Below the pieces are notes generated by a model, which did no database searches, was not told the DNA's origin, and worked only from the letters and a program-made list of their open reading frames with translations. Of a DNA stretch of 64,000 nt, positions 1-11,759 are shown in pieces. Origin of the DNA: Neoceratodus forsteri (taxonomy: Eukaryota > Chordata > Ceratodontiformes > Ceratodontidae); the NCBI GenBank assembly GCA_016271365.2, contig CM057450.1, forward strand, positions 1,806,375,967 through 1,806,439,966, read 5' to 3'. Position 1 is the stretch's first letter; every line of letters begins with the position of its first letter. The position numbers and the translations under genes are program-made.

Positions 1-402
1 CCTTCATGCACACATCTCAAATTTAAAACATTAAGCACTATTCGCAGTTTTAACTCCTAGTGTTTGTTTGAAAAATCCCCCTCCTGTCTTTACCAACTTG
101 AGAGGGCAGTCTTTGCTGCTTACTCTGCCACATGTAAAACTGAGACCTTGACTCTATATAAGGCCTTCTTTTGTGTGTAAGGGGCTGAACATTCTGCCAG
201 AGGAATTCAGCAGATGCTTGGATTACCTGTATTCCATAATAAACATTCTATCTGTTGAATGTGTGGAAAGACACATGATTGACAGGTGGGGGGGTTACCT
301 TTTACTAGTTACTTTTAACAAAAGTAAATACCTTTTTTAATTTAAAAAAGTGCATTTTTTTTAAATTACTTCTCAGGTTGCCAGTTTATTAGCACAATCA
401 GA
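1..402. other. Unclassified AT-rich sequence
   Basis: No open frame, tail motif or repeat that I recognise. It includes T- and A-rich runs near 300-365. It ends where the 3' terminus of the first CR1 copy begins. Confidence 0.5.
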
Positions 403-3050
403 TATAGAAACACAGAAGTTGTTGGCAGATAAGGACCATCTGGCCCACCCAGTCCACCCTGCTGATCCTGCCTATAGTACCTCTTCAGCCCCCTGTAGGC
501 CCATAGAATCTCCCCATGTTTGACTTGATGCTAGAATGCCCTTATGCCTATCCCGCGTGTTCTTGAAGCCTGTGATCATTATAGCTTCCTTCACATCCTC
601 CTGGAGTCTGTTCCAAGCTTCCACCACTCTCTCCATGAAGAAAAACTTCTTGATATTCTCCCTCAGTCTCCTTCCCAGCTTCATTGCATGACCTCAAGTT
701 TGTGCATAACTCCGTCTCTGGAAAATACTCCCTTCCTGCACCTCATACACTCCAGTGAGATATTTATATGTCTCTGTCATGTCTCCCGTCTCCCATCTCA
801 CCTCCAGAGAGTACATGTTTAATTCTCTGAGTTTGTCCTCATAGGGCGTCAGGTGTAGGCCCTGCACCATCTTGGTTGCCCTCCTTTGAACCCTCTCAGC
901 TCTGTTTGTCCTTTTGGAGGTAAGGCCTCCAGAACTATACACAGTATTTGAGGTGAGGTCTCACAAACAACCTGTATAGGAGTATTATGCTGTCCCTCCT
1001 TCTGCTGGTGATCCCTCTACCTATTCGCTCACCCAAGATGGTACTTAGCCACAGAATTCCTCTTACCCAGGTGCATGATTTTATACTTCTTTGCATTAAA
1101 GCCCAGTTGCCAGACCCTTGACCACTCCACCAGCTTGCCAAGATCCTCCCTCATTTGTTCCACCCCTCCCTGAGTGTCCACCCTGTTGCAGATTTTGGTA
1201 TCATCCACAGACACACCTTCCCTGCCAGCCCCTTCGCGATATCACTGATAAATATATTGAAGAGAACTGGACCTAGCACCAATCACTTTGGCACTCTGCT
1301 GGTCACTTTGCTTTCCCCTGAGTGCACAACATATACCACCACCCTCTTATTTCTGACTTCTAGACAGTTTTTCACCCATCTAACTACCTTAGGTCCCACC
1401 CCAGGCCATTTAGTTTGTTCGCTAGTCTTCTGTGTGGGACAGAGTTGAAGGCTTTGGTGAAGTCAAGGTAGGCCACATCCATTGCCCATCCTCCCCCATT
1501 CACTACCCTGGTCACCCAATCAAAGTACTCGACCAGGTTAGTCTGACAGGACCTCCCTCCTATGAACCCATGCGGTTTTGGATCCTGCAGCCCGTTGGCC
1601 TCCAGCAACTCTACCAACCTTTCGTTCAGCTGTGACTTCATAACCTTGCCCACTATCAAGGTCAGCTGATGGGTCTGTAGTTTCCTGCCTCCTCTCTGCT
1701 TCCACTTTTGTGTAGCAGGACCACATCAGCCCACCTCCAGTCTCCTGGAACCACCCCTATCTCCAGAGATAGGTTGAAAAGGGCTGTCAGGTATACAGCC
1801 AGCTCCTCCCTAAGTTCCTTCAGCACCCTGGGGTGTACTCTGTCTGGGCCCATTGCCTTATCCACTTTAAGATGTAAAAGGTGATAGTTCCCTCAGGACC
1901 CTACCTACTGTAAAAGAGCTTGTGTCCATCACCAATACCCTTGTGCCCATTTCTTGTAACATTGGTCCATTACCTCACCCTTCCACTGTAAATACTGAGC
2001 AGAAGTAACTATTTAGCATGCCTGCTTTTTAATAATCTTTCTCCATACAGACCGCTCCTTCCCCCTTCAGCCTCATTATCCCTCCCTTCACTTTTTCCTT
2101 TTCCCCTATGTATCTGAAATATGTCTTATCCTCCGTTTTTCAGTGATGCAGCAATCCTTTCCTCTGTTTGTGCTTTAGCCTTTCTGTCAGCTCTCCCTGC
2201 CGCCTTTTGCTTTCCCTAATAGATTTCCCGTCCTCCTCCTCCTTAGTTATTTTGTATCTTACAAAGGCCCGCTTTTCATCCCTTACCTTCTCCACTACCT
2301 CCCTTGTAAACCAAAGTGGTCTTTTTTTCCTTTTACCCATGCTAATCTGCAGGGCATAGAGACTTGTAGCCGTGTTAATACCCTCCTTAATTTTAGCCCA
2401 CTGGCTCTCTACTCCACTCCCTCCAGTTCCCCTATCCCTACCAGGGTTTCTTTGGGAGATTTCCTCGTTGCCTCAAAGTTGGCCCTCCTGAAGTCCAGAA
2501 CCCTAGTTCTGGTGTTGTTTACTTCTACCCTAGTCCTTATGGTAAACTGTACTGCTCGGTGGCCGCTGGTTCCCATGTGGTCTCCCACCTTGACATCAGC
2601 ATTGCTATCCCCATTTGTCAATACTAGGTCCAGCACTGACCTTCCACTAGTGGGTTCATCCACTAGTTGCCTGAAGGAGGCACCTAGTAGAGAGTTGATT
2701 ATGTCCCTGCTCCTGGCAGTTGCTGTGGTAGACAGGCTCCAATCTGCGTCTGGTAGATTGAAGTCTCCGACTAGTAGTACCTCCCCCTTTTGAGCCATGT
2801 TCTAAATTTCTTCATCCCACTTCCTCCTCCTGTGTGGGGGGTCTGTAGATCACCCCTGTCCAGAGATGCCATCCCCTTTCCTTTTCTCCAGGGTGACCCA
2901 CAGTACCTCTGCCCTCCCATGTGTTCCATGTGCTTCCATTGTCTTTATGCTCTCCCTCACATAAAGACCTACTGCTCCCTCTTTCCTTCCCTCCCTAATC
3001 CTTCTAAACAGAGAATACCCTCCAGACACTCCAGGTTGTTGGTTGTCTGG
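403..3050 (-). mobile_element. CR1-type LINE, 5'-truncated copy 1
   Basis: Minus-strand non-LTR retrotransposon. Its 3' terminus lies at about 403, where the family tail GGxCCTTATCTGCCxxCAA is followed by TTCTGTGTTTCTAT. The body carries ORF2 from within the endonuclease to the C-terminal end. ORF1, the 5' UTR and the first part of the endonuclease are missing, which is the usual result of incomplete target-primed reverse transcription. The 5' boundary near 3050 is placed where endonuclease similarity stops, so it is uncertain by some tens of bases. Confidence 0.85.
472..3050 (-). pseudogene. CR1 ORF2 (endonuclease-reverse transcriptase), decayed
   Basis: The pieces read downward in minus-strand order. 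Endonuclease remnants lie at 2850-3050 and 2409-2798 (GDFNLPDADW, LDLVLTNGD). The final SDHxxV box is altered to SGHRAV, so a catalytic Asp is lost. A basic linker follows at 2140-2340. Reverse transcriptase follows, with GPDRVHPRVLKELREEL (1662-1865) and YLDFTKAFNSVPHRRL (1384-1659). The active-site block near 1190-1214 reads SVDDTKICNRVD instead of FADDTKICNRVD. The thumb/C-terminal part carries AERVQRRATKMVQGLH (694-942). Many frameshifts separate these pieces, so no functional enzyme can be made. The family role is DNA nicking and cDNA synthesis for retrotransposition. Confidence 0.85.
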
Positions 3051-3129
3051 GATTAATGCACTTCCAGGTGCTGAAGGAACTCGGAGCAGTTGCCTCACTA
3101 CATACGTGGGCATGTGTTAATGCCAGACA

Positions 3130-3490
3130 ACCAATGCCCTGTTATATGTTCTTAATCATTTGATATCTGAGGTAAAATTCAGGGTTCTATCCAGCCCCAC
3201 ACTGAGGTACTTAAAATGAGAGACCTGTTCAAGGAGTGTGGTACCATCCGAGGTTTTCAAAATGTGTGTGAAGCAAAGCTGAGCACATTTTTGCCTTGCA
3301 CCAAAGGACATATAGAACATCTGACATTTGTTGCAAGCTGGTTGGAGCTAAATTGGACATTGTCATAATCATGCTGTAGCAACAATTTCAACGCTACAGC
3401 CAAGTCCTTGGGGAACAAAGATGTATGCTGTTGGAGTACACTGTATATGGACATAACGACCATGACATTTCCATTCTGTACCACCAGTTG
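3130..3490 (-). pseudogene. LINE reverse transcriptase fossil, L2/Rex-like
   Basis: In two minus-strand frames the sequence resembles the palm and following region of a LINE reverse transcriptase other than CR1. A decayed YADDTVIY-like stretch near 3440 is followed by DLAVALKLL, then a short KTxxMxFGAR-like region, then EQVSHFKYLSVGLD-like residues near 3200. The order and spacing match the RT palm block followed by FKYLGVxLD. The copy is only about 360 bases long and heavily mutated. Family assignment is tentative because L2, Rex1 and related clades share this layout. Confidence 0.5.
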
Positions 3491-3879
3491 GACTGTTAAA
3501 CATAAGCTGTAAACTGAGACAGAAAGCAGCCACCAGCTTCCTTATAGCAGGGAGGTGATTTAATAGAGTACACTGAATTGCATTCTTAATTTTGGGGCCT
3601 GTGTAAGTAAATATAGGTCAGTGTTTTGGTTCTCTGTTTTTGGGGTTGACTTTTCTTAGTGTAACTTTTATTTGCCAGGGAGTAAATCTAGCTGGGAGAA
3701 TATTTGCAGTCATTTGTGACTAGACCTGTGAAACAGGTGGAAAAAGGAAGGAAGGCACTTTCCGGGGTGGTATGTCAGTGTTGTAGTTGGTTGTTTCTGG
3801 ACTGCACGGGCTTGTCCCACCCTCCCTACCACACCCTCCCAAGCGCATCATTTCCTTTATATCAGGGGTTCTGACATCA
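3491..3879. other. Unclassified spacer
   Basis: No recognisable coding or repeat signature. It separates the LINE fossil from the 3' terminus of the next CR1 element. Confidence 0.4.
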
Positions 3880-4066
3880 TACATAGAAGTTGATGGCAGA
3901 TAAGGGCCGCAAGGCCCATCCAGTCTGTCCATTACTTCTACCTTATGAATGTGCCATAGGCCTGTACTCTGTCAATGGCCTATCTAGTTACACTTATCTG
4001 TATTGCTCCCTTATGCCTATCCCATGCCTGTTTGAAGCCCTGCACTGTATTCATATCCACCACTTC

Positions 4067-6744
4067 CTAAGATAGGCTGTTCCATGCATCCACCACCCTT
4101 TTCATGTAAAAGAACTTCCTCACATTACCCCTTAATCGGCCTCCCTCTAATCTCATGCTGTGTCCACTTGTCCTATTTTTCTTATATTGAAACATATTAG
4201 ACTCTTTCACCTTGTTAATGCCCTTAAGATGTTTGAATGTTTCGATCATATCACCTCTCTCCCTCCTTTGCTCTAGGGTATACATGTTGAGCTCTGTTAA
4301 TCTGTCCTCATATGTTTTCTGATGCAGTCTCTGTACCATTTTGTTTGCCCTTCTCTGGACTGCTTCCATTTTGTTAATATCCTTGTGCAGGTGTGGCCTC
4401 CAGTACTGCACACAGTACTCCAGATGTGACCTAACCAGTGTCTTGTAAATAGGGATTATTACATCCCTCTTATGACTTATGATACCCGTACTAATACACC
4501 CCAACATCCCTCTAGCCTTACCTACTGCTTTAGTGGTCTGCTTGGATGATTTCAGGTCATCTGTGATGATGATGCCCATGCCTTTTTCTTCCCTTGTGAT
4601 TGCCAACATCTCCCCTCCCAACCTATAGGCAGCTTCAGGATTTTTCGTCCCTGTGTGCATGATCTTGCACTTCTTTGTGTTAAACCCCATTTGCTACTCT
4701 TCCAATTATTTTGCCAGTGTATTCAAATCTCTTCTCATTATGCTCACCTCATGTGGATCATCTACTCTGTTGCAGATCTTGATGTCATCTGCAAATAGAC
4801 AAACCTCACCCTCCAGTCCATCTGCAATATCACTGATGAAGATATTAAAGAGCACTGGCCACAGAACTGATCCCTGAGGTATCCCACTTCTGACTTGCAT
4901 CTCTTCTGACTGTATACTGTTTACCACCACTCGCTGTTTTCTGCCCACCAACCAGTTTGCCACCCAGTTAACCAACTTCTGACCCACCCCAAGCCTACCC
5001 AGCTTATGAATCAGTCTTCTATGTTTAACAGTATCGAAAGCTTTGCTGAAGTCAAGGTAGGCAACATTAGCTGCTCCCCCTTGGTCCACCACTCTGGTTA
5101 CTCAGTCAAAGAAATCTGTGAGATTAGTTTGACAGGACCTTCCTGTTGTAAACCCATGCTGTCTTGGATCCTGTACTCCTATGGATTCCAGGTGTTGCAC
5201 TATCCTTTCCTTAAGGAATGCCTCCATAATCTTGCCCACTACTGATGTAAGACTGACTGGTCTGTAGTTTCCTGCCTCCTCCCTGCTACCACTCTTGTGG
5301 AGCGGGATCACATGAGCCCTTTTCCAGTCTTCTGGGACCTCTCTTGTGCTCAGAAACTCACTAAACAGTTCTGATAACGGCTCTGCTAGTTCCACTCTTA
5401 ACTCTTAACTCCTTTAGTACCCTGGGATGTATGCCATCAGGTCTCATTGCCTTGTCCACCTTGAGCTTTGCAAGCTCTTGTAGGACCCTTTCTTTTGTGA
5501 AGGGACTAGTGCACGCCTCCCTCCCCCCTGTGTCCATGGTGCTGAGCTGTGGGCCCTTCCCTACCATCTTCTCAGTAAATACTGAGCATAAGTATCTATT
5601 TAGGATAGATGCTTTTCCTTGGTCCTCCTCCACACACTCCCCCTTATCCCCTTTGATCTTAGCAATATCCCCTCTGGACTTTCTCCTTTCACTAATGTAT
5701 CTATAGAAAGTCTTGTGTCCTTCTTTTACTCTTCATGCTAGTGTTTCCTCGGTTTGGGCCTTTGCCTGCTTTACTGCCTTCCCTGCTTCCCTTAGGGAAG
5801 TTTGGTATGCCTCCCTATCTTTGTCCCGCTGCATTACCTTGTATTTCCTGAAAGTCAGCCTTTTGGCTCTGACCTGTTCTGCTACCTTTTTGGAGAACCA
5901 GAGTGGTCTCCTCCTTCTTTTGCTCTTGGTTTTCTGTCTAACACAATGGGATGTTGCTTCAGCTATTGCATCCTTAATGCTTGCCCACTTTGCCTGTACT
6001 CCCTCACCTGTATTTCTTCTTGCCAGGGCTAGCTTAACTCTGTTGGCCATCTTATCAAAGTGAGCCCCTCTGAAGTCACATATTTTTGCCTTGTAATGGG
6101 ATGATTTAATTCTAGTGGCCAAATTGAACCATACCATGTGATGGTCACTGGCCCCCAGGTGACCTTCTGCCTGGACATCTGTGATCCTTTCCCCGTTAGT
6201 TAGTACTAGATCTAGGATAGCCCTGTCTCTTGTGGGTTGTTCTACCAGTTGTTTGAGGCACTCCCCCTGCAGGGAATCCACTATGTGTTTAGTTCTGGTG
6301 GATGTTCCTGTTCGTATAGCTGTCATATTTTGTATCTCTTCTAACAGTAATATGTCTGTGTCCTTCCCCTTGTCTAGAGGCCTGTAGAAACCCCAGTTTG
6401 TATGGCTGTCCCATTTCCAGGGTGACCCACAGTCCTTTTGGCTCCTTGGTTGTATTCTGAATTTTTGTAGCTTTGATATTTTCATTGACATAAAGGGCCA
6501 CTCCTCTCCCTCCCCTTTTTTTTTTTTTTTTTGCACCTCGGTCTCTTCTGAACAGTACATAGCCAGGTACTGAAGTCTCCCAAGTGTTATTACTGGTGAA
6601 CCATGTCTCACTAATGGCTACTATGTCCAGTTTAGCCTCTGTCATTGTTGCCTGCAGGTCAGGGATCTTGTTTCCCAGACTGCGGGCATTTGTGTACATG
6701 ATTTTCCATTGGCCAGATTTCAGTGCATTAGTTGTTGGGCGAGG
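4067..6744 (-). pseudogene. CR1 element A ORF2 (endonuclease-reverse transcriptase)
   Basis: The endonuclease begins near 6700 with TNARSLGNKIPDL and AISETWF. It continues to LDLVLTNGERITDV and GASDHHMVWF, so the EThW-type and SDH boxes survive, but GDFN is lost to decay. The linker has KRRRRPLWFSKKVAEQV (about 5900). Reverse transcriptase blocks are KSGSREEAGNYRPVSLTSVV (5102-5395), [33 protein letters not shown] and LFADDIKICNRVDD (4706-5092). The C-terminal domain has RSHLEYCVQYWRPHLHKDIN and AVQRRANKMVQ (4067-4690). The FADD catalytic box is intact. At least four frame changes break the frame, so it is a pseudogene. A T/A-rich slippage run at 6517-6534 adds a poly-lysine stretch inside the endonuclease. 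Confidence 0.87.
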
Positions 6745-9587
6745 TAAAGCCATCAAAAAATGGAGAGCAATGAGTACCAATGCCCATAGTCTGAGTAACA
6801 AGCTTCCTGAATTAGTGGACTTGATGGAGGAGGAACATCTGAATATCGTGGCAGTCACAGAAACATGGTACACACAAAACCATGACTAGGACGTAAACAT
6901 ACCAGGATACACTATCGACAGGAGGGGCAGGGAGGGTAAAGGAGGAGGAGGAGTAGCTCTTTACATAAGGGAAGGAATCAAAGCAACAGAACAAAAGGGT
7001 AAACAGGGAGGAGAAGAAGCACTGTGGTAAATTTGAGACCAGCAATGGCACCACAATCTGCACAGGGTTATATACAGACTCTTCTCAGGGGAGCAAATGG
7101 ACAAGGAAATGATAGAAAGTATACTTAGAATGGCAGAAAAGGGGAGTTATGCTGATGGGTGATCTGAATATGCCAGATGTTAACTGGAGTGCAGTTGCAG
7201 CAGCCACTTGAAGAGTGGGGTTATTCTAGATGCCCTACAAGGGCATGCCTTAGACAACTAGTATTGAGCGCACTCTAGAGGGAGCAATGTTAGACCTGGT
7301 TCTCTCAAATGGAGATGAAGAGGATCATGATGTAGAAGTGGGTAGCCATCTGGGAACTAGCGACTATCGAGCAGTATGGTTCACAATAAACACAGCAATA
7401 GAGTCAAGCCATACAATGGCAAAAGTACTGGACTTAGGAGGGCTGACTTTGACAAAATGGGTGAGTGCCTAAGGAATGCACTAGCAAATGGGCAGGAAGG
7501 AGGGGTGGAAAGAACAATGGGGAATAATAAAAACTGCCATCACAGAGGTAACAAGCCTTTGTGTGAAGCAAATAAACAAAACTAAACAATGTAAGAAACT
7601 ACTGTGGTTCTCAAAGGAAGTGGCAGTGAAGGTTCAAGAGAAAAAGAAAGCATTCAGGAAGTACAAGGAATCACAGAAGGAGCAGGACAGAGAACTGTAT
7701 CAGTTAAAGCAAAAGGAAGCTGGGAAGGCAGTCAGAACAGCAAAGGCCCAAACCGAGGAAAAGATAGCCAACTCAGTTAAGAAGGGGGATAAAACCTTTT
7801 ATAGGTACATCAGAGAGCGAAGGAAGACCAAGGAGGATAGTGAGGCTTAATAAAGGGGAGGGTGGGCAGAGGGTGACTGTGAAAAGGCAGAGATACTAAA
7901 CAAATATTTTTGCTCAGTATTTACTAAGGAAGAGGGGGAGGTACCTAAAACAAACAGTAGAAACACTTTGGATGCAGAAGTTGATACCAGCCCATTTACA
8001 GAAGAAAGTGGTTCTGAAAGAACTCTTAAAACTGAAGGTGGACAAAGCAATGGGGCCTGTTGGGATTCATCCCAGAATTCTAAAAGAACTAAGGGTAGAA
8101 CTAGTGATACCACTGACTACCCTCTTTAGCAAATCATGGGAGGATGGGGTGGTACCCGAGGACTGGAGGAGGGCAGATGTGATTCCCCTTCACAAATGTG
8201 GGAGCAAGGCAGAAGCAGGAAACCACAGACCTGTAAGTTTAACCTCAGTGGTAGGGAAAATGATGGAATCACTTCTGAAGGAAAGAATTGTCGAGTATCT
8301 AGAGGCCAGAGGGGCACAGGACCCAAGGCAGCCTGGATTCACAGTGGAATGTCATGCCAGACAAATCTGATAGATTTCTTTGACTGGGTGACCAAAGTAG
8401 TAGATCAGGAGGGGCTGTGGACATGGCCTACCTAGACTTTAGTAAGGCATTTGACACAGTCCCACACAAAAGATTAATATACAAGTTAGCCAGCCTGGGA
8501 GTGGGTCCCAAGATGACAGCCTGGGTAAAGAATTGGCTGGAGAATAGGACACGGAGAGTAATAGTAAATGGAGTCCATCTGAAGAAAGGGGGTTACTAGT
8601 GGGCGTGCAGGGTTCAGTAGGACGGTCCTCTCAATGTCTTATAGTGTACATTGCAGAGGGACTGGAAGGAAAGTATGTCTCTTTGCAGATGAACAAAGAT
8701 CTGCAACAGAGTTGATGCACAAGATGGGGTGGAAAAGGATGAGAAGGGACTTGGCAAGGTTAGAGGAATGGTCAAATGTATGGCAGCTTAGATTCAGTGC
8801 TAAGAAGTGCAAGGTAATGCACCTGGGAAACAAAACCAGGGAAGAGTACACAGTGGGGATGAGATACTAACAACAACAAAAATGGAAAGGGACCTGGGGT
8901 AGTCATATCAGATGACCTAAAGGTGGGCAAGCAATTGTGAGAGGGCAGCAAGGAGGTCTGGGGATACTGGGATGCATAGGGAGAGGCATCACCAGTAGAA
9001 AACAGGAAGTTATTATCCCTCTGTACAGAGAGCTGGTCAGACCCCATCTGGAGTACTGCGTGCAGTTCTGGAGGCCCAATCTCCGCAAAGACATAGACAG
9101 GATGGAAGCTGTCCAGAGGAGGGCAACTAAAATGGTGCAGGGTCTGCACCGGAAGACATATGAAGAGAGACTTAAGGAGCCTAATATGTATAGCCTCGAG
9201 GAAAGGAGGGAGAGGGGGGACATGATAGAAACTTTCAAGTACCTCAAGGGAATCAACAAAGTCCAAGAGGGTAGCATCTTTCAAAAAAAGAGGTGTGCAA
9301 GAACAAGGGGGCACAATTTGAAGATGGGGGTGGCTCAGAGGTAATTTAAGAAGTATTTTTCACAGAGAGGGTTGTGGGTGCATGGAACGCCTTCCGAGGA
9401 GGTTGTGGAGTCAAAACAGTGGTGGAATTCAAGCATGCATGGGACAGTCATAAGGCAATTCTAGGGGTGGGGAGGAAGAAGTAGGCTGCTGGTTAACTAG
9501 GATCTGCAGCTTATCCATTAGTAGGGAAATGGGCAGACTGGGTGGGCCAAGCAGCCCTTATCTGCCGTCAAATTCTGTGTTTCTATG
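6745..9587 (+). mobile_element. CR1 element B, 5'-truncated, inserted into element A
   Basis: Plus-strand CR1 of a different subfamily, closest by eye to the copies at 11.7-15.6 kb and 40.3-43.5 kb. It begins at GCCATCAAAAAATGGAG just before ORF2 and ends with the tail GGGCCAAGCAGCCCTTATCT followed by TTCTGTGTTTCTATG. It lacks ORF1. No target-site duplication is visible, which is common in CR1. It sits in the spacer between ORF1 and ORF2 of element A. Confidence 0.87.
6755..9500 (+). pseudogene. CR1 element B ORF2, decayed
   Basis: Endonuclease start with STNAHSLSNKLPEL and AVTETWY (6760-6889), broken by a stop right after QNHD. Later endonuclease pieces contain MLDLVLSNGD and GTSDYRAVWF (7287-7472), where SDH has become SDY. 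The linker has KLLWFSKEVAVKV (7488-7850). Reverse transcriptase pieces show KAMGPVGIHPRILKELRVEL (7972-8370) and [20 protein letters not shown] (8417-8599). The catalytic box reads LFADEQ, so the second Asp of FADD is Glu. The C-terminal domain has [20 protein letters not shown] (8937-9344). Numerous frame breaks are present. Confidence 0.85.
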
Positions 9588-9751
9588 TCCGGTGTTTCCC
9601 CTGCATGTCGTATGGGGAGCCAGACCTTTTTCCTTACCTGGTGATGCAAATGAACTGCAAACATGCTGAACTCCTGTTTGATCACTAGCTGAGGCAGGAG
9701 GGGTGTTCTTCCCATTCAGTGCATCGGGTTCTGCACCCCTCTCCCCATTTG

Positions 9752-10726
9752 CTAGTTTAAATATTCTGCAAAGACGTCAAACGTCTGCCCCCAAAAAACT
9801 GACTCCCTCCTTAGTCAGATGCAGCCTATCGAATTTAAAGCACTTTCGCTCCCAAAACCGTTGCCAATTACCTACAAATCTGTGTCCTTTTTCCTGGCAC
9901 CAGCCCTTGAGCCGCATGTTTTGCTCCCCTGTCTTCCCTTCTCTGACTTTCTGTCTGTCTGCTCACCTCTTCCAGACTGGCAGGATCTCAGAGAAGGAGA
10001 TGCCGGTTGAAATGGATAACAGGTTGTCTCCCAGCCTGGTCAGGTGTTCCTTGGTCTGCACAACTGACCGGCTGGTGAGATTGTTAGTCCCTATGTGTAC
10101 CAGGATGTCGATGTTTTCTTCTGCTTCCTGCACGATTTTTGCAACGCGGTATGCATCTCTCCCTGCTGATGTACCTGGGAGACATTTGACCATTACCACC
10201 GACCAGAGGTAGGTATCAACTCCCCGAATCATGGAGTCTCCTATGATCAGAAGTGTTTTGGGTATCCTTTTTGCTTTTTTGTTTTGGTCCCTGTTTTGGG
10301 CGAGTTTTGTTGCTCTAGCTCCTGTGCTGCAGTCTCCTGCTCTGCAGTGTCCTCTGTCCTTTTGTTTGATTTCAGAGATAGAGGCAGATACCTGTTTGTA
10401 GTTTCTATATGGTTTGTGGAGGTGATACATTGGAGAGCACTGAGTGATGGGGCACCCGATTTGCCCCTTCTAACCACCTGCCGACCTCCCAGACCAACTA
10501 CCCTCTGCAGTCGAGGTGCTTCAGTTGAATGTTGGGGAAATGTTGGGCAGTTCTCATAATATATTTCCTCCTGAATATGCGATTTGAGGCACACAATCTC
10601 TGCCCGTGCTGCCTGGAGCTGAGCCCTTAGATCTCCAATGGTTCAGCATGTAGGACAGCATCCTAAATCCTGTATAACCACCCTTTTGAAAAGTGTCCCT
10701 CAGTACCTGCAGTTAATAATATCCAT
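9752..10726 (-). pseudogene. CR1 element A ORF1 with esterase domain
   Basis: ORF1 starts at ATG 10724-10726 (MDIINCRY) and ends at the TAG at 9752-9754. The N-terminal cysteine cluster is broken: the second Cys codon and one later Trp codon are stops. The middle holds an SGNH/GDSL esterase domain (9963-10430) with LLIIGDSMIRG (block I, nucleophile Ser), IVHIGTNN-type block III (HIGTNNLTSRS) and FSEILPVW. The C-terminal DxLHL block is still readable near 9830 in another frame. In CR1 the esterase belongs to the ORF1 protein, which binds the element RNA. Its exact function is not settled. Frameshifts and stops make this copy dead. Confidence 0.8.
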
Positions 10727-11537
10727 TCCAGATGAGTTGCTCAGTTTATAACCTGGTCTGAGTAATTAGAAGGAGGGAAATGAAAGCAAACATTTGATTT
10801 TTTTTGTTTTGTTTGTTTGTTTTTGTATAACTTGTTATAACAAGTTAAATTTCTAGTGCCCCTGTAAGTGAGGTCACTGTGTGGATACCCCTCCGATCCT
10901 CCCTTTCCTGCTTTGCTGCAGGAAATGGCACGACTGTGCTACCCTATAAAAGGAGTGTAGCATGGGGTGGTTGGGGATGGGGTGGGTGGCTGGGCCCTTC
11001 CCCTACCGAAAAAGAAGAACCACGGACAAAAGAAGCAAGGAGGTAAGAGCAGAAACAATCGACCAACAACAAATGCAGTAGCCCTGAAAGCTTAGCCTAA
11101 TGATAGATAAAACTGTAAAACCTGTAAAGCACCACCTGTAATAATTTCACAGAAGATATACACTGTAAAAAACAGTTTGCTACAGAGAAAAATAAAGCAG
11201 TAACAGAAGATATATCTTACAAAAAACATTTGAATCCGAGAAGATTACAGCAGTAATCTGTAAGCACAAAACAGTAACCAACCTGTAGGCACACCCTATA
11301 ATAATGCAGCAGAAAGTATACCCTGCAACAGTAATGTGACTCAGAGAACAATAAAGCAGTAATATGTTAGCAACAAACAGTAATAAACCCTGTGAGTACG
11401 AAGGAAAATAATAACACACAGTAAATCTGCCTAGCCAAAAGAAGCCTTAATCTTTTTCCTTGCTTTGTCCTTACAAGCAAACCTAGAAGAAAGAGCTCAG
11501 GTGAAGCTAGGTGCTTTTGCCAGAAAACCTAGTCTTC
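10727..11537 (-). promoter_or_regulatory. CR1 element A 5' UTR / internal promoter region
   Basis: About 811 bases lie upstream of the ORF1 start and align along their whole length by eye with 59638-60447, the same part of another copy. Both stop at the same CTAGTCTT motif, so this is the element's own 5' terminus. LINE promoters lie inside the 5' UTR, so this is the likely promoter. No core motif on the minus strand could be assigned. A TATAAAAG lies on the opposite strand near 10946. Confidence 0.6.
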
Positions 11538-11759
11538 CTTCCACTTCCCCAGTAGTGAAAAAGATGTACAGTTGTTCATATCCTTAAAGGCACAACACAC
11601 CGAATAGGGGGCAACACACTCACACGCTTGCACACAAAAAAAAGGAAAACATTTTAAACACGAAGGGAGAAAGACATATGGGGAGTGGTGCAATGCACTG
11701 GCTGTGGAGCTGCTGTCTTCTGGGAGACATTCTAGAGGTTGTGTTGCTGCCCTATTTGC

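Larger units (their letters stand above)
3880..11537 (-). mobile_element. Full-length CR1 element A, interrupted at 6745-9587
   Basis: Minus-strand CR1 with every part present: 3' terminus (about 3880), ORF2 (4067-6744), ORF1 (9752-10726) and 5' UTR (10727-11537). A second CR1 (+) occupies 6745-9587. When that is removed, the flanks join as ...GGGCGAGG/TCCGGTGTTTCCC. This lines up with the uninterrupted sister copy at 58577-58600 without a gap. The net length of A is about 4.8 kb, normal for CR1. The 5' end at about 11537 is shared with the copy ending at 60447, which supports a true element start and not a truncation. Confidence 0.85.

Noticed and set aside
10940..10960. TATAAAAG as a host promoter
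   Set aside because: It lies in a CR1 5' UTR and is repeated in the other copy, so it belongs to the repeat. No host exon follows.
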